Positions 23,897 to 31,420 of a stretch of 37,193 nt of DNA are shown piece after piece. Source of the DNA: DATCJY01 sp036562565 (GTDB lineage Bacteria; Bacteroidota; Bacteroidia; Flavobacteriales_D; Sanyastnellaceae); NCBI GenBank assembly GCA_036562565.1, contig DATCJY010000084.1, positions 1 to 37,193 of the forward strand. Reading direction: 5' to 3'. The notes beneath the pieces are model-generated. The model searched no databases and was not told where the DNA came from. It saw only the letters and a list, made by a program, of their open reading frames with translations. Within the stretch, counting starts at the first letter, position 1, and every line of letters begins with the position of its first letter. The position numbers were made by a program, and so were the translations under genes.

Positions 23897-24799
23897 TTAT
23901 TTCCTTTTAGAGAAATAATCCCAAACGGCCTTGCATACTTCTGCTATAATGAGTTCGTTGGTGTCATAATCTTCGCGAGAGTCGGTAACGAAGACACTGA
24001 TGTAGAAGAATTGTTTTTTGTTGAGGAAAACAATGCCGATGTCGTTAACGGCAGCGGTAATCCCCAGCTCTTTGTTCTTGCCGGACCATCCTGTTTTGTG
24101 AGCTACTACCGTTCCTTTGGGCAATTGTCCTTTCAGGCGCATCTTACCTGTATCGGTACTGCGCATCACTTTCCACAAAAAATTATGGCTCTTCCTAGAA
24201 AGTTGCAGTTGCTTATTTTCATAAAACACTTGCAGCGCCTCAACAGCAGCTTTAGGTGTTGTCCAGTTTTTGTATTGCAGGTTCCAATCGCTTTGCATTA
24301 CTTCCTCATTGATCTGGATGGCGATGTCTTGTATGCCGTGTTCATGAAAGAAGGTTTCAACTACGTGTGGCCCACCTAGCAATCGTAGCAGCACATCACA
24401 AGCCACATTATCACTGAGGGAGATGGCATACTCGATAAGTTGGGCAATGGTAAATTGTCCACCATGCGGATACTTGTCTCGCAGCGGACTATACAATCCC
24501 GGTAGCAAATCTTTTTCCTCTACGAGTATTTTTTGATTCAATTGGTAACGGCCATTATCTACTTGCACAAGCATGGCCACACTGATGTGGTATTTAAAAA
24601 CACTTTGCATTGGGAAGACACGGTCGCCATGGATGCTTAGAGTATCTCCATTCCAAGCTTTCACTGCGATACCTACCAAGGCCGCTCTGTCAGCTGTGAT
24701 GCGCTCCAATTGCTTTTTTAATGAATCGGTACTTTGTGCTACAGTTGTTTGTGATATAATGAACAACAAGATAGGAAGGATAAAGGAGTGGGCGCGCAT
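23897..24799 (-). CDS. Class A beta-lactamase, subclass A2 (PER/VEB/CfxA-like)
   Basis: A 300-aa periplasmic serine beta-lactamase with a signal peptide (about 1-21, ending VAQ). The catalytic motifs are present: SVFK (Ser66-Lys69, the Ambler 70-73 motif), SDN (129-131), a Glu in NEEVMQSDWNLQYKNWTTPKA (the A2 form of the omega-loop region, like VEB and PER) and HKTG (234-237). The residue after KTG is Trp238 (Ambler 237), where Ala, Ser, Thr or Gly is usual. The end (ISVFVTDSRE) also resembles VEB. No mobile element or regulator is next to it, so it is probably an intrinsic chromosomal gene. Hydrolytic range cannot be told from sequence. Confidence 0.92.
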   Translation of the reverse strand: MRAHSFILPILLFIISQTTVAQSTDSLKKQLERITADRAALVGIAVKAWNGDTLSIHGDRVFPMQSVFKYHISVAMLVQVDNGRYQLNQKILVEEKDLLPGLYSPLRDKYPHGGQFTIAQLIEYAISLSDNVACDVLLRLLGGPHVVETFFHEHGIQDIAIQINEEVMQSDWNLQYKNWTTPKAAVEALQVFYENKQLQLSRKSHNFLWKVMRSTDTGKMRLKGQLPKGTVVAHKTGWSGKNKELGITAAVNDIGIVFLNKKQFFYISVFVTDSREDYDTNELIIAEVCKAVWDYFSKRK

Positions 24800-24882
24800 G
24801 TTTTTTTAGTGGTTCGTAATCGTAAAATTATATTGGGTAGTCGGGAGGAGCAGCAGTTGTGTAAATATAGACGGTCATAAAA

Positions 24883-24910
24883 GAAAAGCGAGCCTTTGGG
24901 CCCGCTTTTC
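24883..24910 (-). terminator. Rho-independent terminator of the dipeptidyl-peptidase gene
   Basis: An 8-bp stem (24883-24890 GAAAAGCG, 24903-24910 CGCTTTTC), read on the minus strand, runs into TTTTCTTTTAT. Confidence 0.75.
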
Positions 24911-24930
24911 ATTTTCACATCTTGAAAGTA

Positions 24931-27078
24931 TTATTTGATAATTTTCATTTCATCAAGCAAGTAACCCGCACCGGCATAAATATCAATTACCCAAAGGACA
25001 TAACGGATATCTACCATGATGTTGCGACAAATAGCGGGGTTGTACATGATGTCGCTCATAGTGCTTTCCCAGCTTCTGTCAAAGTTGATTCCGATGAGGT
25101 AGCCATTGGCATCCAATGCAGGCGAGCCGCTGTTACCACCTGTAGTGTGATTGCTGCCGGTATAGCACATGCGCAATTCACCATCCACAGCATAAGGGCC
25201 GAATTCTTTCTTCTTAAACAACTCGATGAGGCGAGGGTTCAATTCGAAATCCGGATGGCCGGTAGCGTTCTTCTGCAACGCACCTTCTGTAGTGGTGTAG
25301 TATTTATAAATTTCTCCATCGCGTGGTTCGCTGCCTTCCACTTTACCATAGGTAATGCGCAGTGTAGAGTTGGCGTCAGACCATTCCGGTTTGTTCATAC
25401 CCATGCGTGATTGTGCCTCGGTGTACTGTTGCATGAGGTAATCAATCTGTGCAGTCATGGTGCGATAAGCGGGGTTGATTTTCGTATTGAATTGGTTCAC
25501 CATATCCACTGCGTTGCGGTAGTAATAATCTTTCTTGATTTTGTCGGCTGCTTTTTTATTGAAAGAATGCAATAGCTTGAACAGCGCAGTGGAATCTTGG
25601 AAAATGGATTTACCTGCATCAATGGTCTTGAGATCTTTTGCAGTGAAAATTGGAAAAGCTTTGATGTCGGAGTTACCGGAAAATGCTTCTTTCTGATATT
25701 GGATGTAATGAGAAGTCATTGCATGGTAGATATCCATCTCGGTGGCGAGGTCAAAGTCTTTATAGAAATCGCGCGCTTTTGCAATCAGTTCATTGATTTT
25801 GGTATCCAGCATGCCTTTCTCCTTCCATTCCGCATGTTTTTCTACCAGTTCATTAAAGTTGAAAGCAAAACGGAACAACTCCGGACCATAATAGAAATAT
25901 TCGACAAAAGCATCTCTGCTGAAAGCATACGGAACATAGTTTTCGTATTCTTTCTTGAGGTTTGGAAGAACGCTGGCATAAATTTCAAATTCAGGCTGAG
26001 TTACGTTCTTCATGAATTCTTCTTCTTGTTTGCGCTTAACCTCCAATGCATTGAAGTTGGTGAGACCAATGTTTTGGCCTTTCCATTTTTTCCATGCATT
26101 GGCAATGCCGCTTTGTTTGGATGCGTATTTGATGCGCACCTCATCGCTGGCAGCCATGCGCACGCGCAACACCTCGAGTGATTTGTCGCGCAAGTTGATG
26201 CGCATAGGATTGCTTTTGTTCATGGTATAGTCCACCGCATAGCTGGTGAGCAGGTGTTCGGTTCTTCCGGGGAAGCCATATACCATACTGAAGTCGCCCT
26301 CTTTCGCACCGTTGAGGTTGATAGGGAAGAAGTGTGAAGGTTTATATGGCACGTTGTCCGGGCTGTAAGCAGCGGGCTCGTTGTCCTTGTTGGCATAAAT
26401 ACGAAACACGCTGAAATCGCCCGTGTGACGGGGCCAAACCCAGTTATCGGTGTCACCGCCAAACTTGCCTATCACACTTGGAGGAGCTCCTACTAGGCGT
26501 ACATCCTTGTACTCTTTAGTGACAATCACGAAATATTGGTTGCCATAATTAAAAGCTTTGAGCTGAAGGCCATGGCCGGGATATTTCTTTCTGTATTCTT
26601 CTTCAATGGGAGTTCTGTTCTTGCGCAAGATGGCATCTATCTCTGCTTGTGGCATACCGGTTTTGATACCGTTGCGCATTCTTTCGGTCACATCATCCAT
26701 GCGCACGATGAATGTCACGGATAAGCCTTCACACACAAGTTCTTCGCTTTTGTTTTTAGCCCAAAAGCCGTGAGTGAGGTAATCGTTTTGCAAAGAAGAG
26801 TGTTGCTGGATTTGGTCGTAACCGCAGTGGTGATTGGTGAAGAGCAGACCTTCACTGCTCACAATTTCGGCAGTACATCCACCACCAAATAAAACAATCG
26901 CATCCTTGAGACTTGATTTGTTAACGGAGTAAAGGTCTTCTTGTGAAAGCTTGAGCCCATAGGCTTTCATGTCATCATACACCGCACCGAGGATGGACGG
27001 AATCCACATTCCTTCCGTAGCACGACCTAAGAGTACCACCAAGAGGAACAACGACAGAACAATAGATTTCTTAAACAT
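24931..27078 (-). CDS. S46 family dipeptidyl-peptidase, DPP11-like
   Basis: A 715-aa periplasmic serine exopeptidase that removes dipeptides from peptide N-termini, used by Bacteroidota to feed on peptides. A signal peptide spans about residues 1-20. Family S46 marks are MWIPSIL, FGGGCTAEIVSSEGLLFTNHHCGYD (catalytic His at 83 or 84), DTDNWVWPRHTGDFSVFRIY (catalytic Asp) and TTGGNSGSPALDANG (catalytic Ser). Eighteen residues after that Ser is an Arg in FDRSW, the position where DPP11 enzymes have Arg (Asp/Glu specificity) and DPP7 enzymes have Gly. I therefore infer an acidic-residue-specific DPP11. The ATG at 27078 starts the signal peptide; an upstream in-frame start at 27120 is unlikely. 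Confidence 0.92.
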   Translation of the reverse strand: MFKKSIVLSLFLLVVLLGRATEGMWIPSILGAVYDDMKAYGLKLSQEDLYSVNKSSLKDAIVLFGGGCTAEIVSSEGLLFTNHHCGYDQIQQHSSLQNDYLTHGFWAKNKSEELVCEGLSVTFIVRMDDVTERMRNGIKTGMPQAEIDAILRKNRTPIEEEYRKKYPGHGLQLKAFNYGNQYFVIVTKEYKDVRLVGAPPSVIGKFGGDTDNWVWPRHTGDFSVFRIYANKDNEPAAYSPDNVPYKPSHFFPINLNGAKEGDFSMVYGFPGRTEHLLTSYAVDYTMNKSNPMRINLRDKSLEVLRVRMAASDEVRIKYASKQSGIANAWKKWKGQNIGLTNFNALEVKRKQEEEFMKNVTQPEFEIYASVLPNLKKEYENYVPYAFSRDAFVEYFYYGPELFRFAFNFNELVEKHAEWKEKGMLDTKINELIAKARDFYKDFDLATEMDIYHAMTSHYIQYQKEAFSGNSDIKAFPIFTAKDLKTIDAGKSIFQDSTALFKLLHSFNKKAADKIKKDYYYRNAVDMVNQFNTKINPAYRTMTAQIDYLMQQYTEAQSRMGMNKPEWSDANSTLRITYGKVEGSEPRDGEIYKYYTTTEGALQKNATGHPDFELNPRLIELFKKKEFGPYAVDGELRMCYTGSNHTTGGNSGSPALDANGYLIGINFDRSWESTMSDIMYNPAICRNIMVDIRYVLWVIDIYAGAGYLLDEMKIIK

Positions 27079-27102
27079 GTCTATGATAAAAATGATAAAG
27101 GG

Positions 27103-27110
27103 CGAAAATA
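27103..27110 (-). promoter_or_regulatory. Possible -7 promoter box of the dipeptidyl-peptidase gene
   Basis: The minus strand reads TATTTTCG, one base off TAnnTTTG, 24 nt before the start codon. Confidence 0.3.
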
Positions 27111-27239
27111 AGCAGTTCACCGTGTAGGAGGCTGCAACGCAAAAAGAGCGAATGCATCCACCCTTGCAGATGATTGAAAGCGATGCGCTTATCGTTTTTA
27201 CTTAAAGATTATTGTAAAACAAAGGCTTTGAAGGCCGCT

Positions 27240-27247
27240 TATTTTTG
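27240..27247 (+). promoter_or_regulatory. Putative -7 promoter box of uvrB
   Basis: TATTTTTG fits TAnnTTTG exactly and lies only 19 nt before the uvrB ATG, implying a very short leader. A TTG at 27212-27214 is the nearest -33 candidate, with longer than usual spacing (25 nt). Confidence 0.45.
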
Positions 27248-27266
27248 TCAACCATTCTCATCAGCT

Positions 27267-29285
27267 ATGCAATTCAAACTCACATCTGAATACGTACCGA
27301 GTGGCGACCAGCCCACTGCCATTGCCGAACTGACTGAAGGTATTGAACGCGGTGATAAGTATCAAACCTTGCTCGGTGTAACCGGTTCGGGGAAGACCTT
27401 TACCATAGCCAATGTGATTCAGAACACGCAGCGTCCTACCTTGATATTGAGCCACAACAAGACGCTTGCGGCACAGCTCTATTCGGAGTTCAAGCAGTTC
27501 TTCCCGGAGAACCTGGTGGAGTACTTTGTAAGTTATTACGATTATTACCAACCCGAAGCCTTCTTACCTGTCACAGGTACTTATATAGAAAAGGACTTGG
27601 CTATCAATGATGAGATAGAGAAGCTGCGACTTTCGGCTACCAGTGCACTGCTCAGTGGACGCAGGGATGTGATTGTGGTGGCAAGTATCTCCTGTATATA
27701 TGGAATCGGCAATCCGGTGGAGTTTCATAAATCGGTGATACCATTGAAGGTAGGCCAGGCTATGAGTAGGCAGGCCCTGTTGCACAAGCTGGTCGATTCA
27801 CTATACAGTCGCAGCAGGTTTGAGTTCAATCGTGGAAACTTCCGTGTGCAAGGCGATACGGTGGACATTTTCTTGGCATATGCCGACTATGCCATACGTG
27901 TAACCTTCTTTGGCAATGAGATAGAGTCTATTGAATCCATTGATCCGGCAACGGGTAAGAAGCTCATGAGTTTTCAGACCATCACCATTTATCCGGCTAA
28001 CCTCTTTGTGACCAGCAGAGAGACCATGACCACCGCCATGTGGGAAATACAGCAAGAGATGGTGAAGCAAGTGGAAGCGTTTGAGAAGCAAGGCAAGCTC
28101 ATCGAAGCAAAGCGTTTGGAAGAACGTGTGATCCAAGATCTTGAGATGATGAAAGAGCTGGGGTATTGTTCCGGCATTGAGAACTACTCGCGCTATTTTG
28201 ATAGAAGACTACCGGGGCAACGCCCATTCTGCTTGCTGGATTACTTTCCGGATGATTACCTGATGGTAATTGATGAAAGTCACGTGACGGTATCACAGGT
28301 GGGAGCAATGTATGGTGGTGACCGCTCGCGCAAAGTGAACCTTGTGGATTATGGTTTTCGATTGGCAAGTGCGATGGATAACCGTCCACTTACTTTCCAA
28401 GAGTGGGAAGACCTGCAACGACAAGTCATTTACGTGAGTGCAACTCCTGCTGATTATGAATTGCAAAAATGTGGCGGAGTAGTAGTGGAGCAATTGGTTC
28501 GTCCTACAGGCTTGCTCGATCCGCCAATTGAAGTGCGTCCATCGTTGAATCAAATTGATGATTTAATAGGTGAAATTCAGGCAACAATAGAAAGGAAGGA
28601 ACGCGTCTTGGTTACCACGCTCACCAAGCGCATGGCCGAAGAGTTAGCCAAATACCTTGATAAGCTGAACATCGCATGCCGATACATTCACAGTGAAGTA
28701 CAAACCCTTGACAGGGTAGAGATATTGCGCGATTTGCGCGAAGGCGTTTTTGATGTATTGGTAGGAGTGAACCTGTTGAGGGAAGGTTTGGATTTGCCGG
28801 AGGTATCGCTCGTTGCCATAATGGATGCCGATAAGGAAGGCTTCTTGCGCAGTACGCGTTCGTTGACGCAAACAGCGGGTCGAGCCGCGCGTAACGTAAA
28901 TGGTAAAGTAATCATGTATGCCGATAAGATTACCGAGAGCATGCAGAAGACCATTGATGAAACCGAGCGCAGACGGGAGAAACAAATAGCTTATAACCTC
29001 CGGCACGGCATTACACCTTCACAAATTAAGAAGGGCACAGGAACCATTCTTGAGCAAAGTCCAACACTTGCAGGTAAGAAAATCTATGTGGAGCCCGAGG
29101 AGGGAACCAACATTGCAGCTGAGCCGGTGGTGCAATACATGAGTAAGCAACAACTTGAGAAAGCGATTGAGCGCACCAAAAAACAAATGGAAAAAGCGGC
29201 TAAGGAAACCGACTTTATGGAAGCTGCTCGACTCCGTGACGAGATGTTTGCTTTACAAAAGCGATTAAGTGAAATGGCCGAATAA
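27267..29285 (+). CDS. uvrB: UvrABC excinuclease subunit B
   Basis: The 672-aa DNA damage verification helicase of nucleotide excision repair, working with UvrA and UvrC. Walker A GVTGSGKTFTIANV, the DNA-gripping beta-hairpin YYDYYQPEAFLPVTGTYIEKD, DESHVT (Walker B box), the helicase motif TLTKRMAEEL, GVNLLREGLDLPEVSLVAIMDADKEGFLRS and QTAGRAARN are all intact. A C-terminal UVR domain (LEKAIERTKKQMEKAAKETDFMEAARLRDEM) contacts UvrC. The ATG at 27267 begins MQFKLTSEYVPSGDQPTAI, the normal UvrB start; 31 upstream in-frame codons are likely non-coding. Confidence 0.97.
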   Translation: MQFKLTSEYVPSGDQPTAIAELTEGIERGDKYQTLLGVTGSGKTFTIANVIQNTQRPTLILSHNKTLAAQLYSEFKQFFPENLVEYFVSYYDYYQPEAFLPVTGTYIEKDLAINDEIEKLRLSATSALLSGRRDVIVVASISCIYGIGNPVEFHKSVIPLKVGQAMSRQALLHKLVDSLYSRSRFEFNRGNFRVQGDTVDIFLAYADYAIRVTFFGNEIESIESIDPATGKKLMSFQTITIYPANLFVTSRETMTTAMWEIQQEMVKQVEAFEKQGKLIEAKRLEERVIQDLEMMKELGYCSGIENYSRYFDRRLPGQRPFCLLDYFPDDYLMVIDESHVTVSQVGAMYGGDRSRKVNLVDYGFRLASAMDNRPLTFQEWEDLQRQVIYVSATPADYELQKCGGVVVEQLVRPTGLLDPPIEVRPSLNQIDDLIGEIQATIERKERVLVTTLTKRMAEELAKYLDKLNIACRYIHSEVQTLDRVEILRDLREGVFDVLVGVNLLREGLDLPEVSLVAIMDADKEGFLRSTRSLTQTAGRAARNVNGKVIMYADKITESMQKTIDETERRREKQIAYNLRHGITPSQIKKGTGTILEQSPTLAGKKIYVEPEEGTNIAAEPVVQYMSKQQLEKAIERTKKQMEKAAKETDFMEAARLRDEMFALQKRLSEMAE

Positions 29286-29337
29286 AATTGCCGAAAACAA
29301 AAAGTATTGACAATCAAAAACTTCTTTATTTGGTCGA

Positions 29338-29376
29338 AATTTTTTCGAAAAAAAAAGACGAAAAAATTCATTTTTT
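29338..29376 (+). terminator. Possible AT-rich terminator after uvrB
   Basis: A perfect 10-bp inverted repeat (AATTTTTTCG 29338-29347, CGAAAAAATT 29359-29368) with an 11-nt A-rich loop is followed by CATTTTTT. It is AT-rich and therefore weak. It also lies immediately upstream of the tRNA promoter and could act as an UP-like element. Confidence 0.4.
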
Positions 29377-29378
29377 AC

Positions 29379-29408
29379 TTGCGTTGGGAAAAAACATGTG
29401 TACATTTG
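29379..29408 (+). promoter_or_regulatory. Bacteroidota-type promoter for the tRNA genes
   Basis: TTG (29379-29381), a 19-nt spacer and TACATTTG (29401-29408) fit the -33/-7 Bacteroidota consensus (TTG...TAnnTTTG). The tRNA-Gly begins 36 nt downstream. Confidence 0.65.
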
Positions 29409-29444
29409 CGGCCCTCAAACAACGGTACGAGGATGATTTGACAA

Positions 29445-29517
29445 GCGGGAGTAGCTCAGTTGGTAGAGCATAACCTTGCCAAGGTTAGGGTCGCGAGTTC
29501 GAGTCTCGTCTCCCGCT
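29445..29517 (+). tRNA. tRNA-Gly(GCC)
   Basis: A complete 73-nt cloverleaf: acceptor stem GCGGGAG/CTCCCGC with discriminator T, D-stem GCTC/GAGC, anticodon stem TAACC/GGTTA with loop TTGCCAA (anticodon GCC), T-stem GCGAG/CTCGT around TTCGAGT. The CCA end is not encoded. It has its own promoter and a terminator directly after it. Confidence 0.97.
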
Positions 29518-29530
29518 CAGGAATTCGATG

Positions 29531-29565
29531 ATCCCGGTCTGGTAAACAGGTCGGGATTTTTTTTT
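29531..29565 (+). terminator. Terminator after tRNA-Gly
   Basis: Arms ATCCCG (29531-29536) and CGGGAT (29552-29557) with a 15-nt loop are followed by a run of eight or more T's. Confidence 0.8.
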
Positions 29566-29585
29566 AAGATGTTAGTACCTCATTC

Positions 29586-29670
29586 GCCCGGGTGGTGGAA
29601 CTGGTAGACACGCAGGACTTAAAATCCTGTGGCCATTGCGGCTGTACGGGTTCGATTCCCGTCCCGGGTA
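29586..29670 (+). tRNA. tRNA-Leu(UAA)
   Basis: An 85-nt class II tRNA: acceptor GCCCGGG/CCCGGGT (closing G-T pair) with discriminator A, anticodon stem CAGGA/TCCTG with loop CTTAAAA (anticodon TAA), a long variable arm, and T-stem ACGGG/CCCGT around TTCGATT. CCA is not encoded. Since a terminator lies between it and tRNA-Gly, it may need read-through or its own promoter. Confidence 0.97.
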
Positions 29671-29673
29671 CTC

Positions 29674-29704
29674 AAAAAAGACGTTCATTGCGAACGTCTT
29701 TTTT
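29674..29704 (+). terminator. Terminator after tRNA-Leu
   Basis: A 7-bp stem GACGTTC/GAACGTC (29680-29686, 29692-29698), extended by flanking A6/T6 tracts, ends in TTTTTT. Confidence 0.9.
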
Positions 29705-29842
29705 GCTTTAATAATCTCGGAATTTATTTCACATCCCTTGTCGTATTTCATTCTACTGCCTTGCAGATAATACTCAAAGCATTATGAAGTGGTGCTTTCA
29801 CACACAGCTCCTGGGCTTTGGGCGGTGAGGCAATTCAATTCG

Positions 29843-29871
29843 TTTGGATGCAGTGGTCTTTCATAAATTCG
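29843..29871 (+). promoter_or_regulatory. Possible promoter of lpd
   Basis: TTTG (29843-29846), a 17-nt spacer and TAAATTCG (29864-29871, one base off TAnnTTTG) lie 29 nt before the lpd start. Confidence 0.45.
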
Positions 29872-29900
29872 CGACCAATTCTTTAAAGAAATTATACAAC

Positions 29901-31289
29901 ATGAATTTTGATGTTATAGTAATAGGTAGCGGTCCCGGTGGATACGTTGCTGCTATCAGAGCTTCCCAATTGGGGTTAAAAACAGCTATCATCGAACGTG
30001 AATCTTTGGGTGGTATCTGCCTCAACTGGGGATGTATTCCTACGAAAGCATTGCTGAAGAGTGCTTCAGTATTTGAATATATCAATCATGCAAAGGACTA
30101 TGGTATTACTGTAGGCAAGGCCGAAGCTGATTTTGGTGCTGTAGTAAAACGCAGCCGTGGTGTGGCTGAAGGCATGAGCAAGGGCATTCAATTCTTGATG
30201 AAGAAAAACAAGATTGAAGTGATTATGGGGACTGCCAAGGTGAAGCCCGGCAAGAAAGTATCCGTAGTAGATGCTGAAGGCAAGACCACTGAATACAGCG
30301 CTAGCCACATCATCATCGCTACAGGTGCTCGCTCGCGCGAATTGCCGAATCTCAAACAAGACGGCAAGAAAATCATCGGCTATCGTCAAGCATTGTCTCT
30401 TCCTTCTCAACCAAAGAGCATGGTGATAGTGGGTAGCGGGGCTATTGGCGTGGAATTCGCATACTTCTACAATGCAATGGGCACCAAAGTGACCATCGTA
30501 GAATACATGCCGAACATTGTACCGGTAGAAGATGAGGAAGTATCAAAAGCACTGGCTAAGTCTTTCAAGGCTACAGGTATTGATATCATCAACAATGCCG
30601 AAGTAACCAATGTGGACACTACCGGCAAGAATTGCAAAGTGACAGTGAAAGAAGCTTCAGGTGAGAAAGTCATTGAAGCTGAAATCGTTCTTTCTGCAGT
30701 TGGTGTCACAGCGAATATCGAAGGCATTGGTCTTGAAGATGTAGGTATCATCACTGACAAAGGAAAGATTGTAGTAGATAAATTCTATAGAACCAATATT
30801 CCCGGATACTACGCAATTGGAGATTGTGTTCCCGGTCAAGCGTTGGCTCACGTTGCAAGTGCTGAAGGTATTATCTGCGTTGAGAACATTGCAGGTCATC
30901 ATCCACAACCACTGGATTACAACAATATTCCGGGTTGTACCTATTGTTCTCCTGAGATTGCCTCAGTAGGTATGACAGAGAAAGCAGCGAAAGAGAAAGG
31001 CATTGAAATCAAAGTGGGTAAATTCCCATTCAGTGCTTCGGGTAAAGCAAGTGCTGCAGGCCATAAAGATGGTTTCGTAAAACTAATCTTTGATGCGAAG
31101 TACGGTGAGCTGCTTGGTGCGCACATGATTGGTGCCAATGTTACTGAGATGATTGCTGAGTGTGTAGCAATGCGCAAGCTGGAAACTACCGGTATGGAAA
31201 TCATCAAGACCGTTCACCCACACCCAACCATGAGTGAAGCGGTAATGGAAGCCGCAGCTGCTGCCTATGGAGAAGTGATTCACCTGTAA
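29901..31289 (+). CDS. lpdA: Dihydrolipoyl dehydrogenase (E3)
   Basis: The 462-aa FAD enzyme that reoxidises dihydrolipoamide in pyruvate, 2-oxoglutarate, branched-chain dehydrogenase complexes or the glycine cleavage system. It shows the FAD dinucleotide fold VIVIGSGPGGYVAAIRA, the redox disulfide in GGICLNWGCIPTK, the NAD fold MVIVGSGAIGVEFAYFY, the second FAD contact YYAIGDCVPG and the catalytic His-Glu region HPHPTMSEAVMEAA. The start at 29901 gives the normal MNFDVIVIG. It stands alone, without E1/E2 genes, so it may serve several complexes. Confidence 0.96.
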   Translation: MNFDVIVIGSGPGGYVAAIRASQLGLKTAIIERESLGGICLNWGCIPTKALLKSASVFEYINHAKDYGITVGKAEADFGAVVKRSRGVAEGMSKGIQFLMKKNKIEVIMGTAKVKPGKKVSVVDAEGKTTEYSASHIIIATGARSRELPNLKQDGKKIIGYRQALSLPSQPKSMVIVGSGAIGVEFAYFYNAMGTKVTIVEYMPNIVPVEDEEVSKALAKSFKATGIDIINNAEVTNVDTTGKNCKVTVKEASGEKVIEAEIVLSAVGVTANIEGIGLEDVGIITDKGKIVVDKFYRTNIPGYYAIGDCVPGQALAHVASAEGIICVENIAGHHPQPLDYNNIPGCTYCSPEIASVGMTEKAAKEKGIEIKVGKFPFSASGKASAAGHKDGFVKLIFDAKYGELLGAHMIGANVTEMIAECVAMRKLETTGMEIIKTVHPHPTMSEAVMEAAAAAYGEVIHL

Positions 31290-31320
31290 TTAAGACACAT
31301 TAAAACTTTTCAATACAAAG

Positions 31321-31350
31321 AGCCTTCGCACATGCGGAGGCTTTTTTTTT
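31321..31350 (+). terminator. Terminator after lpd
   Basis: An 8-bp stem with one G-T pair (AGCCTTCG 31321-31328, CGGAGGCT 31335-31342) with a 6-nt loop is followed by a run of T's to 31350. Confidence 0.9.
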
Positions 31351-31370
31351 ATGTGCGATGATGGAGAAAT

Positions 31371-31400
31371 AAAAAAGGCTGCTTGGTAGCAGCCTCTTTG
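31371..31400 (-). terminator. Terminator of the GH3/serine-hydrolase gene
   Basis: A perfect 7-bp stem (AGGCTGC 31376-31382, GCAGCCT 31389-31395), read on the minus strand, ends in six T's. Confidence 0.85.
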
Positions 31401-31420
31401 TTCAAAGAAGTGGAGAGTTT

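Noticed and set aside
23897..24799. Recently acquired mobile resistance gene
   Set aside because: No mobile element, resistance neighbour or shift in base composition is evident; it looks like an intrinsic chromosomal beta-lactamase.
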